A stretch of DNA of 64,000 bases from Aurifilum marmelostoma (lineage: Eukaryota > Ascomycota > Sordariomycetes > Diaporthales > Cryphonectriaceae). Position numbers and translations under genes: made by a program. The notes under the pieces are model-generated. The model saw only the letters and a list, made by a program, of their open reading frames with translations. It did not search any database and was not told the DNA's origin. Positions 1 to 10,879 of this stretch are shown here, in pieces (the first letter of the stretch is position 1; every line of letters begins with the position of its first letter). The stretch is from contig JAMXSV010000013.1 in NCBI GenBank assembly GCA_027559495.1, positions 1 to 64,000 of the forward strand, given 5' to 3'.

Positions 1-376
1 TATTATTAATTATAATATATTAAAAAAATTTATTTTAAATAAAAATTAAAAATTTATATTATATTTTTAAATATTATTTATAAAATAATTTAAAATATAT
101 TATAAAATATTAATAATATATTATTTATAATTAAATAAATAAATAAAAAAAATAAATTAAATTATTAAATAATATTTTTAATATAATTTATATATAATAA
201 TATAAATATAAATATTATAAAAATTTTATTATTTTATATATTTTATAAATATAATTTAATAATTTATTATAAAATATTATTAAAAATAAATATAAAAATT
301 ATAAAAAAAATAAATTAAATATATTAATTTTAAAAAAATTAAAAAATTAATTTTATAAAAAAAAATTTATTTAAAA

Positions 377-474
377 TAAAAAAATATAAAAATTATTTAA
401 TTAAATAATAAATTTAATTATAAAAAAATATAAAAATTATTTAATTAAATAATAAATTTAATTATAAAAAAATT
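377..474. repeat. 44-bp tandem duplication
   Basis: The 44-bp unit starting taaaaaaatataaaaatta occurs at 377-420 and again at 421-464 without a visible mismatch, followed by about 10 bases of a third copy. The identity in such low-complexity DNA suggests recent slippage or unequal exchange. Confidence 0.85.
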
Positions 475-926
475 AAATTTTTTAAAATTTTAAAAAAAAT
501 TTTTAATTAATTATAAATTTATATTATTAATAAAAATAAAAATATATTTAATATTTTATATTTTATTTTTTAAATTAATAATATAAAAAATATTTATAAA
601 TAATATTATTAAAATTAAAATAAATAAATTAAAATTTAAAATAAAAAATTTTTAAAATATTAAAATTTATAATATAATTTTAAATATTATATTAAATAAA
701 AAAGCTATTTAATAAATAAAAATATATAAAAATTTAAAAAAATTTTTTAAATATATAATAAATATTTTAAATATATTAATAAAAATAAAAAATAATTATA
801 TAATAAATTAATTAAATTATTTAATTAATTATTTTTTTATTAATATAATTAATAAATTAATTAATTATAAAATAATTATATAATAAATTAATTAAAAATA
901 ATTAATTAAAAAAAATTAATTAAAAG

Positions 927-1035
927 AATTTATTAATTAATAAAATTAATTAATTAAATTAAATTAATAATTAATTAAAAAAATTTATTAATTAATAAAA
1001 TTAATTAATTAAATTAAATTAATAATTAATTAATA
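927..1035. repeat. 55-bp tandem duplication
   Basis: A unit starting aatttattaattaataaaa at 927 recurs at 982, giving a period of 55 bp. The two copies look near identical. They lie at the right end of the G/C-free tract. Confidence 0.8.
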
Positions 1036-1954
1036 AATTAGCTATATTTTTTAATTTATTAATTTTAAAAATATTTAAATTTATTATAAACTAATTAATT
1101 TTATTTATAATAGAACTAAAAAAGCTCTTAAAGAATAGCTTTTTAAAAATTAATACTTTAATGCTATAATTAGCCTTTTTTAGCAGCTAGGCGCTCTGCC
1201 TTAGCCTCTTTAGCCTTAATTCTCTCTAGTTTCTGCAAATTAAATAAGCTATAATAGATAGCTCTTACTATTTTTTCCTTTTATATTTTCTTTTAAACTT
1301 TTATATAGCTAATTTATATATTAAGAATATATTATTTTTTTCTTTAATTCTTCTATTTTATTCTTTAATTTCTAATATTAAGTAGAAATATATAGTAAAT
1401 TAAAAGAGTTAATAATCTTAAGTATATTATATTTAAAATGCTAATAATAAATATATTTAGCATAATAAGTATAATTCTTAAGCAAAATTTAATAGGATTT
1501 TAAACTTTACTTTTTATAAATAAAATAAAAAATTATATTAATAGCTTGCAAAAGAATAAAAAAGTAAAAAGATTTTTTCTATTTAAATTTATTAGAATAA
1601 GAATTAAGATATTTAGATTTTAAAATTTTATTAGATATTTTAATTAAAAAAGTATAATAATATATTAAAAAAAATAGAAAATTTATAAAAAGATTATTAA
1701 AAATAATAATTTATAAAAAGAAAATAATATTATAATTTATTTAATATATAAATTATAATAAGAATATAATATAAGCATTTTAGCTATAAAACTCTAAAAG
1801 CTAAGAATATAATATTAGAATAGAATTTTAAAATTATATAATTTAAGATTAGAATTATAATAATTATATAATTAAAAAAGTTAATTATTAATTCTATTAA
1901 TATATTAGAAAAGCTAAATATATAAGAATATGCTTATTATTATTAGATAGATTT

Positions 1955-2155
1955 AGTATATAGCTTTTTAGTTATTAATTTAAGTATTACTACTAATATA
2001 AGTAATAGCCTTACTGCTAGTAATATATTATAGAAAACTTTAGATTATTTCTATATTTTTAGAAGCATATTTTAGTACTATACTTGCCTAATATAAACCT
2101 TCTATATACTTATTATATACTTTAGTTATAGCAGTGCTTATTATACTAAGAGTTT
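1955..2155 (+). repeat. LTR-like repeat R1, copy 1
   Basis: About 200 bp running from agtatatagctttttagtta to a tail reading gttatagcagtgcttattat. The same unit recurs near 2341, 2981, 52110 and 58130 (same orientation), and in the opposite orientation near 2534, 42733 and 51850. Homology to the right-hand LTR of Gypsy copy A2 (42733-43225) identifies it as part of a family A LTR. Confidence 0.7.
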
Positions 2156-2340
2156 AATACTCTAGTATAGACTTATAAATAAGAAAAGATTATATAATCT
2201 AGAATTAGAATTTAAACTAATAGAACTATTATTAGTTTCTTTAATGCTACTTTAAACTAAAATAATTAGCTTTAACTTTTTTAATTTAGAATTAAAGAGC
2301 TAGATATATAAAAATATACTTATTACTAATAAATAAATTT

Positions 2341-2533
2341 AGTATATAGCTCTTTAGTTATTAATTTAAGTATTACTTCTAATATAAGTAATAGCCTTAC
2401 TACTAGTAATATATAGCAGAAGATTTTGGAATTATTTCTATATTTTGCAAGGGCACACTTTGATACTATACTTGCCTAATATAAACCCTCTATATACTTG
2501 TTATATACCTTGGTTATAGCAGTGCTTACTATA
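2341..2533 (+). repeat. LTR-like repeat R1, copy 2
   Basis: Near-identical in layout to the copy at 1955 and slightly less mutated, keeping gcaagggcacactttgatac in its centre. It runs directly into an oppositely oriented copy at about 2534, forming a head-to-head pair. Confidence 0.7.
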
Positions 2534-2914
2534 TATAGAAATAATTCTAAAGTCTTCTGCAGTATATTACTAGCAGTAAGACTATTACTTATATTAGAAG
2601 TAATACTTAGATTAATAACTAAAAAGCTATATACTAAATTTATCTAATAATTAATAAGCATATTCTTATATATTTAGCTTTTTAGCTAAATTAGCTAGAT
2701 TAGTTAGCTAATCCTAGTAATCTAGATTAGTATAGATTAATAGCTGCTCCTTATTAATCCTTTCTAATTAGTTGCGCTAGTAACTTTAATCCTAAGTTAT
2801 TTAATAGCTCTCTTCCTAATAAGCGATATGCTTAGCTAGGTTAGTAGTATTTTTCTACTAGTTCATTATTAGCATAACCTTCCTTATAACCTGCATATTA
2901 AATAGGTTATAACA
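2534..2914 (-). repeat. LTR-like repeat R1, inverted, with intact distal end
   Basis: It starts inside the LTR (tagaaataattctaaagtct) and runs to a terminus reading aaataggttataaca at 2900-2914. The same kind of terminus, agataagttataaca, closes the A2 LTR at 43225. The final CA fits an LTR edge. The first roughly 100 bp of the unit are missing. Confidence 0.65.
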
Positions 2915-2980
2915 TTTATTAATCCTACTAAAAAGCAGGATATATAAAAATATAGCTATTACTAGATAGATAGAATATTT

Positions 2981-3240
2981 ATATATAGCTCTTTAGTTAT
3001 TAATTTAAATATTACTCCTAATATAAATAGTAGCTTTACTACTAATAATATACTGCAGAAGACTTATAAAGATTATTTCTATATTCTTTAGATTATACTT
3101 TAATATCGTTTTTGCCTAATATAAATCTTTATATACTTATTATATACCTTAGTTATAGCAGTGCTTATTATACCTAGAGTCTGTTTTAGGTAGCTCTAGT
3201 GCTATGCTGCAATTCTATTATAATTTGCATATTAAATAGG
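2981..3240 (+). repeat. LTR-like repeat R1, copy 4
   Basis: The same unit as at 1955 and 2341, running to gttatagcagtgcttatta at about 3150 and on through an extra tail that includes gcatattaaataggttataa (about 3228), a motif otherwise found at the opposite LTR end. It is probably two LTR fragments joined. It marks the left flank of the gene-rich island. Confidence 0.6.
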
Positions 3241-3730
3241 TTATAATATATGCGATTTGTATAGTAAATCTATACTAAAAAAATTTCTCGAAAATGGATA
3301 CCTTTTTAGCCGGCAACCAATTTTGGCACCCACTATAAGAGGAACGGAGGTAGTGGGAAAGCAACGCTAGTCCTAGCCCACAGGTACTATATTGTAATTT
3401 GCGAGGTACATGGTGGTAGGTGGTTGACACAGCGGATTCGGCGGTTGTCTCAACGTAGTGCCAAGTATCTATCACGTACAGTCCGTACATAGGAGTATGC
3501 CATCCCCAAGGCCCAGGCAATACCCACTAAAACTTTAGGCATAACCCCGGCCCGGCGACCGGCCCAATCGCGGCAACCACGATTCCAAGCACATTCTCTC
3601 TTTTGCCTGGTAAACAATGTCATGATTGCTGCTTCTTCGTCGTCCTCCTCCACACCCCACACACCACATCTGGCAGCCCCTTCCCTGCTGATATGGGCCG
3701 ACCTCGATCGTGACGGCTGACACCACCAAG

Positions 3731-6460
3731 ATGGCCTCCGTCCCCAACGGCTCCTCCTCCAACTCCCATGCTCCTTCGACCCCGAGTGGCCTACGCCAGA
3801 GCTACACAGGCTCATCTTCGTCGTCCTCCTCCTCCGTCGCAGCGCCCCCGGCCTATACCACATCTGACCCTCCTTCGGTCTCGAACCACGACATTATTCC
3901 CTCAGAGGCCACTGCTCTGCTTGGTGATGCCTTCTATCGCGACCATGCACACGAAGGGCCTTGCGATCACGGCACTTTCTCGCCACGGCCAGCCAGCCCT
4001 TCCACCAGCAATGCCCGCTTCAACAATGCCTCAGAGGACATCACTCGCGCTGCCTCGCCAGGTGCCTCCTCCGAGAGCTCCCTGCCCATAATAGACAACG
4101 TCATTGCTTATGTCTCCGCAAAGGGTGCATCTGACTGGAGGAGTCGTTGGGCGAGGAGGATGAAGAGCAAGACCATGAGCCGGTCTGGCGAGCTGGCCGA
4201 GAGGCATGGCGTCAAGGACAGCGCATATATGTGTGTGCCTGCCCCCTCATGTCTTCCCATTCAAGTCCAGTCCCGGCTGCAAAGTTAGGATGCGAAGAGG
4301 AAGAAGAGAGAAAGGAGAGGACGCAGAGAGAGACTAACGTGTGGCCGTCCAAACTATAGGTATCTGTCCTACTATCTGCCGTGCCTCGTTTGGCTGCGCG
4401 AGTACAAGCTCTCCTTCCTCAAGGGCGACTTCATTGCTGCACTGACCATCGCCGGCATGTATCTACCCATGGCCTTGTCCCTCGCCGACAACCTCGCCCA
4501 CGTGCCCGCCATCAATGGGCTCTACGCCTTCGTCTTCAACCCCTTCTGCTATGCCCTTCTCGGAAGCGCCCCTCAGATGATCCTCGGCCCCGAGGCCCCC
4601 GGGTCACTCCTCGTCGGCAGCGTCGTCAAGGGCAGCGTGGACAGAGGCCGCGGCGCAGACGACGATGCCATCATGCACGCCAAAATCTGCGGTGTGATTG
4701 CGGGCACGGCTGGTGCCACCATCCTCCTGTCGGGCCTCTTCCGCCTCGGCTTCCTCGACAGCGTCCTGTCCAAGCCCTTTCTGCGCGGCTTTATCTCCGC
4801 CATCGGCTTCGTCATCTTTGTCGAGCAGCTTCTACCCGAGCTGGGCCTCGCCAACCTCGCTGCCGATCAGGTCGGCCACGGCAGCTCCGTCGACAAGCTG
4901 GGCTTCATCTTCAGCCACCTTGACGACGTCCATGTGCTGACCGCCTCCGTCGCTGCTGCCAGCTTCGTCATTGTCATGACCTGCAGGTAAGCCCATCCGC
5001 GCGAGGACCTCGCTGACAATCACGCCGCTCATGATCCCCCCTGATCCTCTATGCGCCCCCCCCCCCCCAAAACCCTTTCTCCCTCTCCTGACAGCCGAGA
5101 CTAACACGCTGCTCACACAGGGAGATGAAACGTCGACTACAGCCTCGCTATCCCTGTGTAGCATATATTCCCGACCGGCTCGTTGTCGTTGTTCTGTCCG
5201 CGGTACTGTGCTATTATCTGAACTGGGAGGAACATGGTGTTGCCATCATGGGTGATATCAAGGCGGCGTCTGGCCATGTCTTTACCTTCCGCTGGCCCTT
5301 TCAGCTGTCGCACATGACCCATATTCGGGACGCTATGGGAACCTCATTCCTCATCGCCCTGCTTGGCTTTTTCGAGTCGTCCGTGGCCGCCAAGAGTCTG
5401 GGCCCCAGCAAAGATCTTCCTGGCATTCAGCTGAGCGCCAATCGGGAGCTGGTGGCGCTGGGCACGGCCAACCTCGTGGGCTCCTGTTTCATGAGTATGC
5501 CGGCCTTCGGAGGCTATGGGAGAAGCAAAGTCAACAAGCAAACGGGCGGGAAAACCCCGCTGAGCTCGCTGCTCCTGAGCGGCCTGACCGTCATCACCAT
5601 CTTTTTCGTGCTGCCATACTTTTACTACCTGCCGGTTTGTCGTCCCTTATAAAAAAAAATTTCGCCGTGACGAGATCTTAGTAGGATCCCGCAGCTGATG
5701 ATTGCAGAAACCGGTCCTGTCCTCTCTCATCACGGTTGTCGCCTGGTCACTGGTCGAGGAGGCACCTCACGACGTTGCCTTCTTTTTGCGTATCGGCGCG
5801 TGGCCGGAGCTTACGCTTATGCTAATGATCGTGGTGACGACGATATTCTACTCGCTGAACCTCGGAATTGCGGTGGGCATAGGCCTCTCTCTACTGCAGG
5901 TGATCCGTCACGCGACGCGGCCGCGCATCCAGATCCTGGGCCGCATCCCTGGCACGCAGCGATTCGAAAATGCAGAGATCAACCCGGAGCGCCTCGAGTT
6001 CATCGAAGGTTGCCTGATTGTCAAGATCCCGGAGCCGCTGACCTTTGCCAACACGGGCGAGCTCAAGACACGGCTCAGGCGGCTGGAGATGTATGGGACG
6101 GGCAAGGCACATCCTGCGCTGCCCCGGTTGCGGCATGAGGACTCGAACAAAAATGTCATATTCGATATCCATGGCGTCACATCGCTAGACGGCTCGGGAA
6201 CGATGGTGCTCGAGGAGATCGTTCGTGCGTATCGGGAGCGTGGCGTGCGCGTCTTCTTTAGCCGGTGCCCAGGGCGCGACAGCAAGGTGTGGGCGCTCAT
6301 GGAGCGCAGCGGAATCGTGGAGCTGGTGGGTGGGGAGGACCATTTCGTCGATGACGTGCAGGATGCGCTCAAGATGACAGAAGTAGAAGACGGAGGGGAG
6401 GGCGTGGTCGCCGGCGAGAGGGGGAGGACGATGGCGGAAGGTGAGGCTACAGCCGACTGA
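3731..6460 (+). CDS. SulP-family anion/sulfate transporter with STAS domain
   Basis: I read four exons (3731-4230, 4360-4986, 5121-5634, 5708-6460) giving about 797 residues. All three introns are GT-AG, and the first has a CTAAC branch site. The ATG at 3731 was chosen because the frame further upstream offers only GTG. Residues 1-165 are a Ser/Pro-rich hydrophilic cytosolic extension. Residues about 170-610 form the hydrophobic SulP core, with the typical GMYLPMALSLADN, GPEAPGSLLVG and PAFGGYGRSKVN stretches. Residues about 626-770 are a C-terminal STAS domain with the HGVTSLDGSG loop. SulP proteins move sulfate or other anions through a plasma or vacuolar membrane. The long N-terminus resembles the fungal subgroup whose substrate is not always sulfate, so the substrate is inferred. 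No lesion is seen, in contrast to the PKS next door. Confidence 0.93.
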
Positions 6461-7045
6461 AACTTCTCACGGCATGATGAGCGATGGTAGACACAGTTTC
6501 TTTTCGGGAATGGCTATAGAAGGGGGCGATGATATGGGATGACTTAAAATGATTGGACGGTGCTGGGTACAAAAGTGACATGGAGTGGCCAGCATGGCGT
6601 TTTGCATAGGTAGAGCGTGTTCTGGCAAAGATTCTTTAGAGAAAAGCGTCGGCGTTCTGATTATATGCTACATCTAGGATCTCAGGCTTTAAATTAGAAT
6701 AGCAATGCTAATGCAATTTTCATATATATTTATTCATATTTTAAATTCGAAATTTATATTTAAGAATAAAGAAAGATATATCTATATATATAAAGTATTA
6801 ATTAAGTAATTATATAATTTTAACTTATTTTATAATAGAGCATTTATGCTTTTAAATTATATATAATAGCATATTTAAAAAATTAATTATATAATTATAT
6901 TTTCAATTAATAAAATAACAATTTAGAAGTTGTAATATGCTACTTCCTTTTACTAGTAATTAATTATATGCGTTACTAGCTTTTGCCCTTTACTGTCACT
7001 GAAGCCTCTGGATTCGTATAGTAAGCTGGTCCTCTATGGCCTCTG
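6461..7045. other. Intergenic, partly A/T-rich
   Basis: 3' region of the transporter and, on the other strand, of the PKS pseudogene (tail to tail). 6690-6960 is A/T-rich with a RIP-like look. No coding signal, RNA gene or clear terminator is visible. Confidence 0.6.
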
Positions 7046-7372
7046 CTACAATACTCGTGTGTATTGGGGCCATCGACTTATTCCCTCGGCTATAGAACTG
7101 GCGAGGATGCTCAAAGTCGCGTTTTGGCTCAGAATAGTGAGAAAAGGCATATCAACCTTGAAGGCAGTCCAGATCCACGTCCGGAATTCGGAGGCGATCA
7201 TGCTGTCCACCCCGAACTTGGAGATCGGCCTGTCATCTTCAATCTTATCGAGCGATACCAGAATCAAGGAAGAGAAGCGCCTGCGTAGCAGATTCAAGAC
7301 GGCCACCTGCAGAAACGGGGCATGGGCCTCAGCCTGGAGGGCCTTCTGCGTGGTCGCAGATGCGTCGGCATA
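7046..7372 (-). other. PKS acyl carrier protein (ACP) domain
   Basis: ISKFGVDSMIASEFRTW carries the phosphopantetheine Ser of the carrier domain. The helix after it (FKVDMPFLTILS) is typical of reducing PKS. The domain is the last of the protein, and no thioesterase or other release domain follows. An upstream TGA (near 7374) cuts it from the KR. Confidence 0.88.
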
Positions 7373-7559
7373 TCAGGCGGACCGAGCCAAGGTGCTGCTG
7401 CTAATCATGTTCCCATGTCGGTGTGCTTTGTTGTTGCCGCTGCTGTTCCTGGCTTCTTGCTCGACCAGCAGAGCGGCAAAGAGGATGGATGCGCGCTGAT
7501 CATCCATAGAGGTGTGGGTTACATCGAATCCTTGATCCTTAAGACGCAACACTCCGAGC

Positions 7560-8386
7560 GGCTCCAGTCCTGTGAGGATGTGAGCGAAGCCCGACCACGC
7601 ATCTTCTTGAATGTACTGCTGCTGCCAAAGGCTGGTATTATTATTCTCGTCACTTAGACTATGCTCGCTCGTCGACCTAGTAGCAGCAGAGAGAGCGAGG
7701 TCGATTGTCTGCAGAAACTCGGCCTCTGTAGGGCTGAATGCCTCGGCGCAGGAGCAGGGCCTCAATGTCGGGGTTCTCGTGCAGATAGCCCACCTCGGAG
7801 ATCATGCCGAGGCCGAGGGAGATAGCGGGTTTGCCTTGGGCGCGACGCCATTTGGCGAAGGCGTCAAGAAAGCAGTTCGCGGCGTAGTAGTTGCTCTCGG
7901 TGGCAGTGCCCACGCTCCCGGACACGGACGACATGAGCAGGAAGAAGTCGAGATCCGCATCACGCCCCCCAGCCTCGAGGGCGGCATGCAAATTCCAGGT
8001 GCCAGTGACCTTGGGCTGGATGCCGGTGTGCCACGCACTGCTGGTCATGTATGAGAACAGCGCCTCGTGGAGACCCATGGCGGCCTGAACCACGCCACCC
8101 ACGGGGTTCCCGGTCGCTATACAAGCCTCCACGGCGGCGTCGACGTGGGCGCGGTTTGTGACATCCCCACGAACAATCCTAACGTTTGCGCCAGCGGCCT
8201 CAAGGCGTCTGATCATGGTCTTGGCACTTTGCTTGTCGGCGCCGGAACGACCGAGGAACACAAAGCTTCGGGCACCGCGGGACAAAAGCCAGCGGCTGAG
8301 GCTACGTCCAAGGCCACCGAGGCATCCAACGAGAAGGTAAGTCTTGTGAGGGTCCAGGGCGGCGCTGTATCTTGGAGGAGCGAGCT
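7560..8386 (-). other. PKS ketoreductase (KR) domain
   Basis: After a 151-bp intron (8387-8537) the sequence reads YLLVGCLGGLGRSLSRW, the NADPH-binding motif, then FLGRSG. The catalytic Ser lies in LMSSVSG and the Tyr in SNYYAANCFLDAF. A one-base frameshift near 7752 separates RGIQPY from TEAEFLQTIDLALS. The downstream linker (TGLEPLGVLRLKDQGFDV) is intact to an in-frame TGA near 7374. Confidence 0.88.
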
Positions 8387-9429
8387 GAGAAAAGTTGTGA
8401 GAATGTCAGCGAATGAGTATTCGATCTGATTGTAACAAGCGACCTTGTGTTGAATAAGAATAAATCATCGAGATCGTATTCGTTTCTCGCGGCTACGCAT
8501 TGCCTCTTGGACGAGAACGAAATTGGCAGTGACTTACGGGAATAAGATAATTCTCATTCTCAAAGGAAATGACAATCTTGCCGACTCTGTCCTGGGTGGA
8601 AAAGTAGCGGTATGCCTCCAAAAGATCGGCCACATCAAAGACCGTCGAGGGCGGCGCCTTGATCTCGCCTGCACGGTATAGCTCCACGACCTCGTTGCTC
8701 AGCCTTTATGGAAGTGGAAACAAGAATTAGCTTGAGTTTGAACGTATATTCGCATATAGTCTTACACACACAGGCATGTGTACTTAGAGGGTGGCTGGGT
8801 GGGTTGGTAAGGGGAAACGAACCTGTGCCAGACCTGGCGGTAGTACTCGTCCTGGTGCATCAACAAATCTGTCAGGTCAAAAGCAGCAAAGGTGGCGTTG
8901 CGCAGGAATACGTCCATGTCTAGCCGGCCACCGTCGACGAGATCCCGCTTGCCCACCTCGACGAAGCGGCCAGATGGGGCGACACAGCGCCAGCTCTCGT
9001 GAAGGAGGTCGCCTACGAGGAAGTTGATAACCACATCAGCTATGGGGCCGCTAGTGCCCTGCCTTGGGCCCTTAATAAAACCCCGGTCGCGTGGGCCGAA
9101 GACACGCTCGGGAGGGATGCCCAGCTCCTCAGTGATAAATTGCCGCTTGCTGGCTGACCCTGCAGTGGTCTAGACGATAGCACCAAGGCGCTGTGCGAGG
9201 GTAATGGCGGCGAAGCCCAGCGGACCGGCACCACCATGGAGGAGCACAGTTTCGCCAGCACGAAGGTGGGCGCGGTGGTCCAGTGCATACAGGGCAGTGG
9301 CATAGACGACGGGCAGGGTGGGCATGACAGAAAAGCTCTCCGTGTCGAGCATCTTGTGGGCATCGGCGGCGCGGATGCGCATCGTCGTGGAAAGCTGGCC
9401 CGGCGCCATACCAAAGATACGGTCGCCAG

Positions 9430-9711
9430 TGTTGAAACAAAGCTGATACAGTAGATCATACAGTATCCAGAAAGTATCGTCAACCTACCAAATTACTATG
9501 AGATATCAAACCCTAGGTGTTTCAGGGCAAACTTTACACCCAAACTATCGAAATCTATCGAAATATATATTTCGATAGATTTCCCTCCCTGTGGCGCACC
9601 TGGGGCTAGATAGTTAGTTGATTTGATATCGCTGTTCAATATATTCACTTCCGACCCACTATCTTCCCAATCCGACTGTCCACTAGCCCCTTTTGGCAAT
9701 ATATTTTAACA
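9430..9711. mobile_element. Solo-LTR-like insertion in the PKS ER domain
   Basis: A 282-bp segment begins TGTTGAAA and ends TTTTAACA, so it has TG...CA ends and a 7-of-8 short inverted repeat. It is flanked by a perfect 5-bp direct repeat, GCCAG, at 9425-9429 and 9712-9716. On the minus strand the coding sequence left of the insert (ending in Pro-Gly) and right of it (continuing Asp-Arg-Ile-Phe-Gly) are contiguous in the ER family and in the same phase if one GCCAG is removed with the insert. TG...CA ends with a 5-bp duplication are the mark of LTR retrotransposon integration, and a single LTR is what recombination leaves. It is not RIP-mutated and resembles neither LTR family elsewhere in the window. 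Confidence 0.85.
9551..9582. repeat. Perfect 32-bp palindrome inside the insertion
   Basis: The half-site aaatctatcgaaatat is followed directly by its exact reverse complement, with no spacer. It sits roughly in the middle of the 282-bp insert. An additional ctatcg just upstream extends the pattern as a direct repeat. It could form a hairpin or be a symmetric binding site within the LTR. Confidence 0.9.
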
Positions 9712-10879
9712 GCCAGGTCGCAGGTTGGTCACGGCTGGGCCGACCGCAGTCACGACACCACCAAGCTCGTCCACCGTCGATGCGGCAACCGTCTCCACGC
9801 GGCCGTTGAGGGCGTATACGTTTTAAGCGTTCAGGCTGATGGCCTTGACCAGCACATCGACCGTGCCTGCTGGAGGAGTTGGAGACAAAGAAGGAAGTTC
9901 TCTCTCCAAGGCATGAAAGTGGATTGTGTCGGTAACACCAACACGGCCAATGGACAGCCTTGCAGGCCGGGCTATCCCCAAAGGAGTGTATTGAATGACC
10001 GACGACGACGACATAGATTCAGCGCCATTATTACTGACATCATGATGGTTACTAGCATCTTGATCGTGTGCGTGGCTAGATCCAGTATTCCCCTCGAGAC
10101 GCAAACGGCGGTTCAACGTAGTATTCAGCATAGAGTCGGGAATGAAACGGCTGATATGGACGAGACCATCATGCTGCACATATTCGCTGTCTCCAATTCC
10201 CAGCGTGCCTGCTCCTCCTGTGCCTATGCTCGTTTCCTTGGATAGTACCGCGGCGAGCACGCTCACAATGTTCTCGTGTGTCGGGGAAAGATCCCATTGG
10301 TCAGGGGTGCCAATGTCCATGGCCAAGAACCGGAGCGCGGGCTGTTCCAACATCAGCGCGCGGGACAGGCCGGCGCATAACGTCAGGTCGGGTCTCGGTG
10401 CACTCCCCAGCATGTCTGCGCCTGTGAGCCACAATAAGGTTGTCACGCGGCCGGTGACTTCACGGAGATGGTCCATGTCGTCTTGGCTTATGGACGCCAG
10501 GAACTCGTCTGCCACCTCCAAGAGGGAAATACAGATCACATCCTGGCTTAGCGAGGCCTGCCCTGACTCTCTGAGCGGGACTATATCCACCACAATGGAT
10601 GAGCCTACTTGTTCTTGCAGCTGCGTCTTCATGGTATTTGCAAAGGTCTCAGAGAGGGGACATGGGCTGGTCTTCTGAGTCTAATCCCCAAACTTGTCGT
10701 TAACATCAGGTGCGTATGAAAAATGATTGATAAAATGAAACTAGGAACTGGAATGGAAAGAAGTAGTAGTCACTTGCCAGAATCACAAATCGCTTTCCCT
10801 CCAGGATTACAACATCTCTGGAGTGCGGGTGGATCCCAGAGATGAGGCCGTGTCCCAACTTAACAATGTTGAATCCTGC

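Larger units (their letters stand above)
1..1040. other. Almost G/C-free A/T tract
   Basis: Reading base by base, the first 1,040 positions hold only three G or C bases (a GC at 704-705 and a G at 926). The other A/T-rich blocks in this window still keep many CT, AGCT and GCA sites, so this tract is far more extreme than ordinary RIP-mutated DNA here. It has no coding signal and contains two short tandem duplications. It ends sharply near 1041, where GC-containing words reappear. It continues off the left edge, so its full length is unknown. Confidence 0.9.
1041..3270. other. RIP-mutated A/T block with LTR-like repeats
   Basis: No gene is supported here. The sequence is TpA-rich, with stops in all frames. 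Apart from the LTR-like copies listed separately it holds no recognisable coding remnant. Near 3270-3400 composition changes abruptly to the GC-rich upstream region of the SulP gene. Confidence 0.8.
8538..9960 (-). other. PKS enoylreductase (ER) domain, split by an insertion
   Basis: The domain begins at LSIGRVGVTDTIHF. It meets TAA at 9823-9825, is cut by the insertion at 9430-9711, and resumes with GDRIFGMAPG. The NADPH-binding stretch reads LLHGGAGPLGFAAI. A second stop (TAG) lies at 9170-9172. The end (VGKIVISFENENYLIP) is joined through a 119-bp intron (8704-8822). Upstream, about 10000-10680, is the structural pseudo-KR/linker region. Confidence 0.88.

Noticed and set aside
1..1040. Mitochondrial origin of the A/T tract
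   Set aside because: No mitochondrial coding or tRNA signal is visible, and it passes into nuclear RIP-type repeats without a break, though assembly error cannot be excluded.
3275..3863. Minus-strand frames upstream of and over the SulP start
   Set aside because: Low-complexity composition, no domain, and overlap with the Ser-rich first exon; shadows.
5050..5075. Poly-C run as a regulatory element
   Set aside because: It lies in the second intron of the SulP gene and is a simple homopolymer with no further structure.
9496..9699. 67-codon minus-strand frame in the PKS region
   Set aside because: It lies wholly inside the 282-bp LTR-like insert and matches nothing in the PKS.
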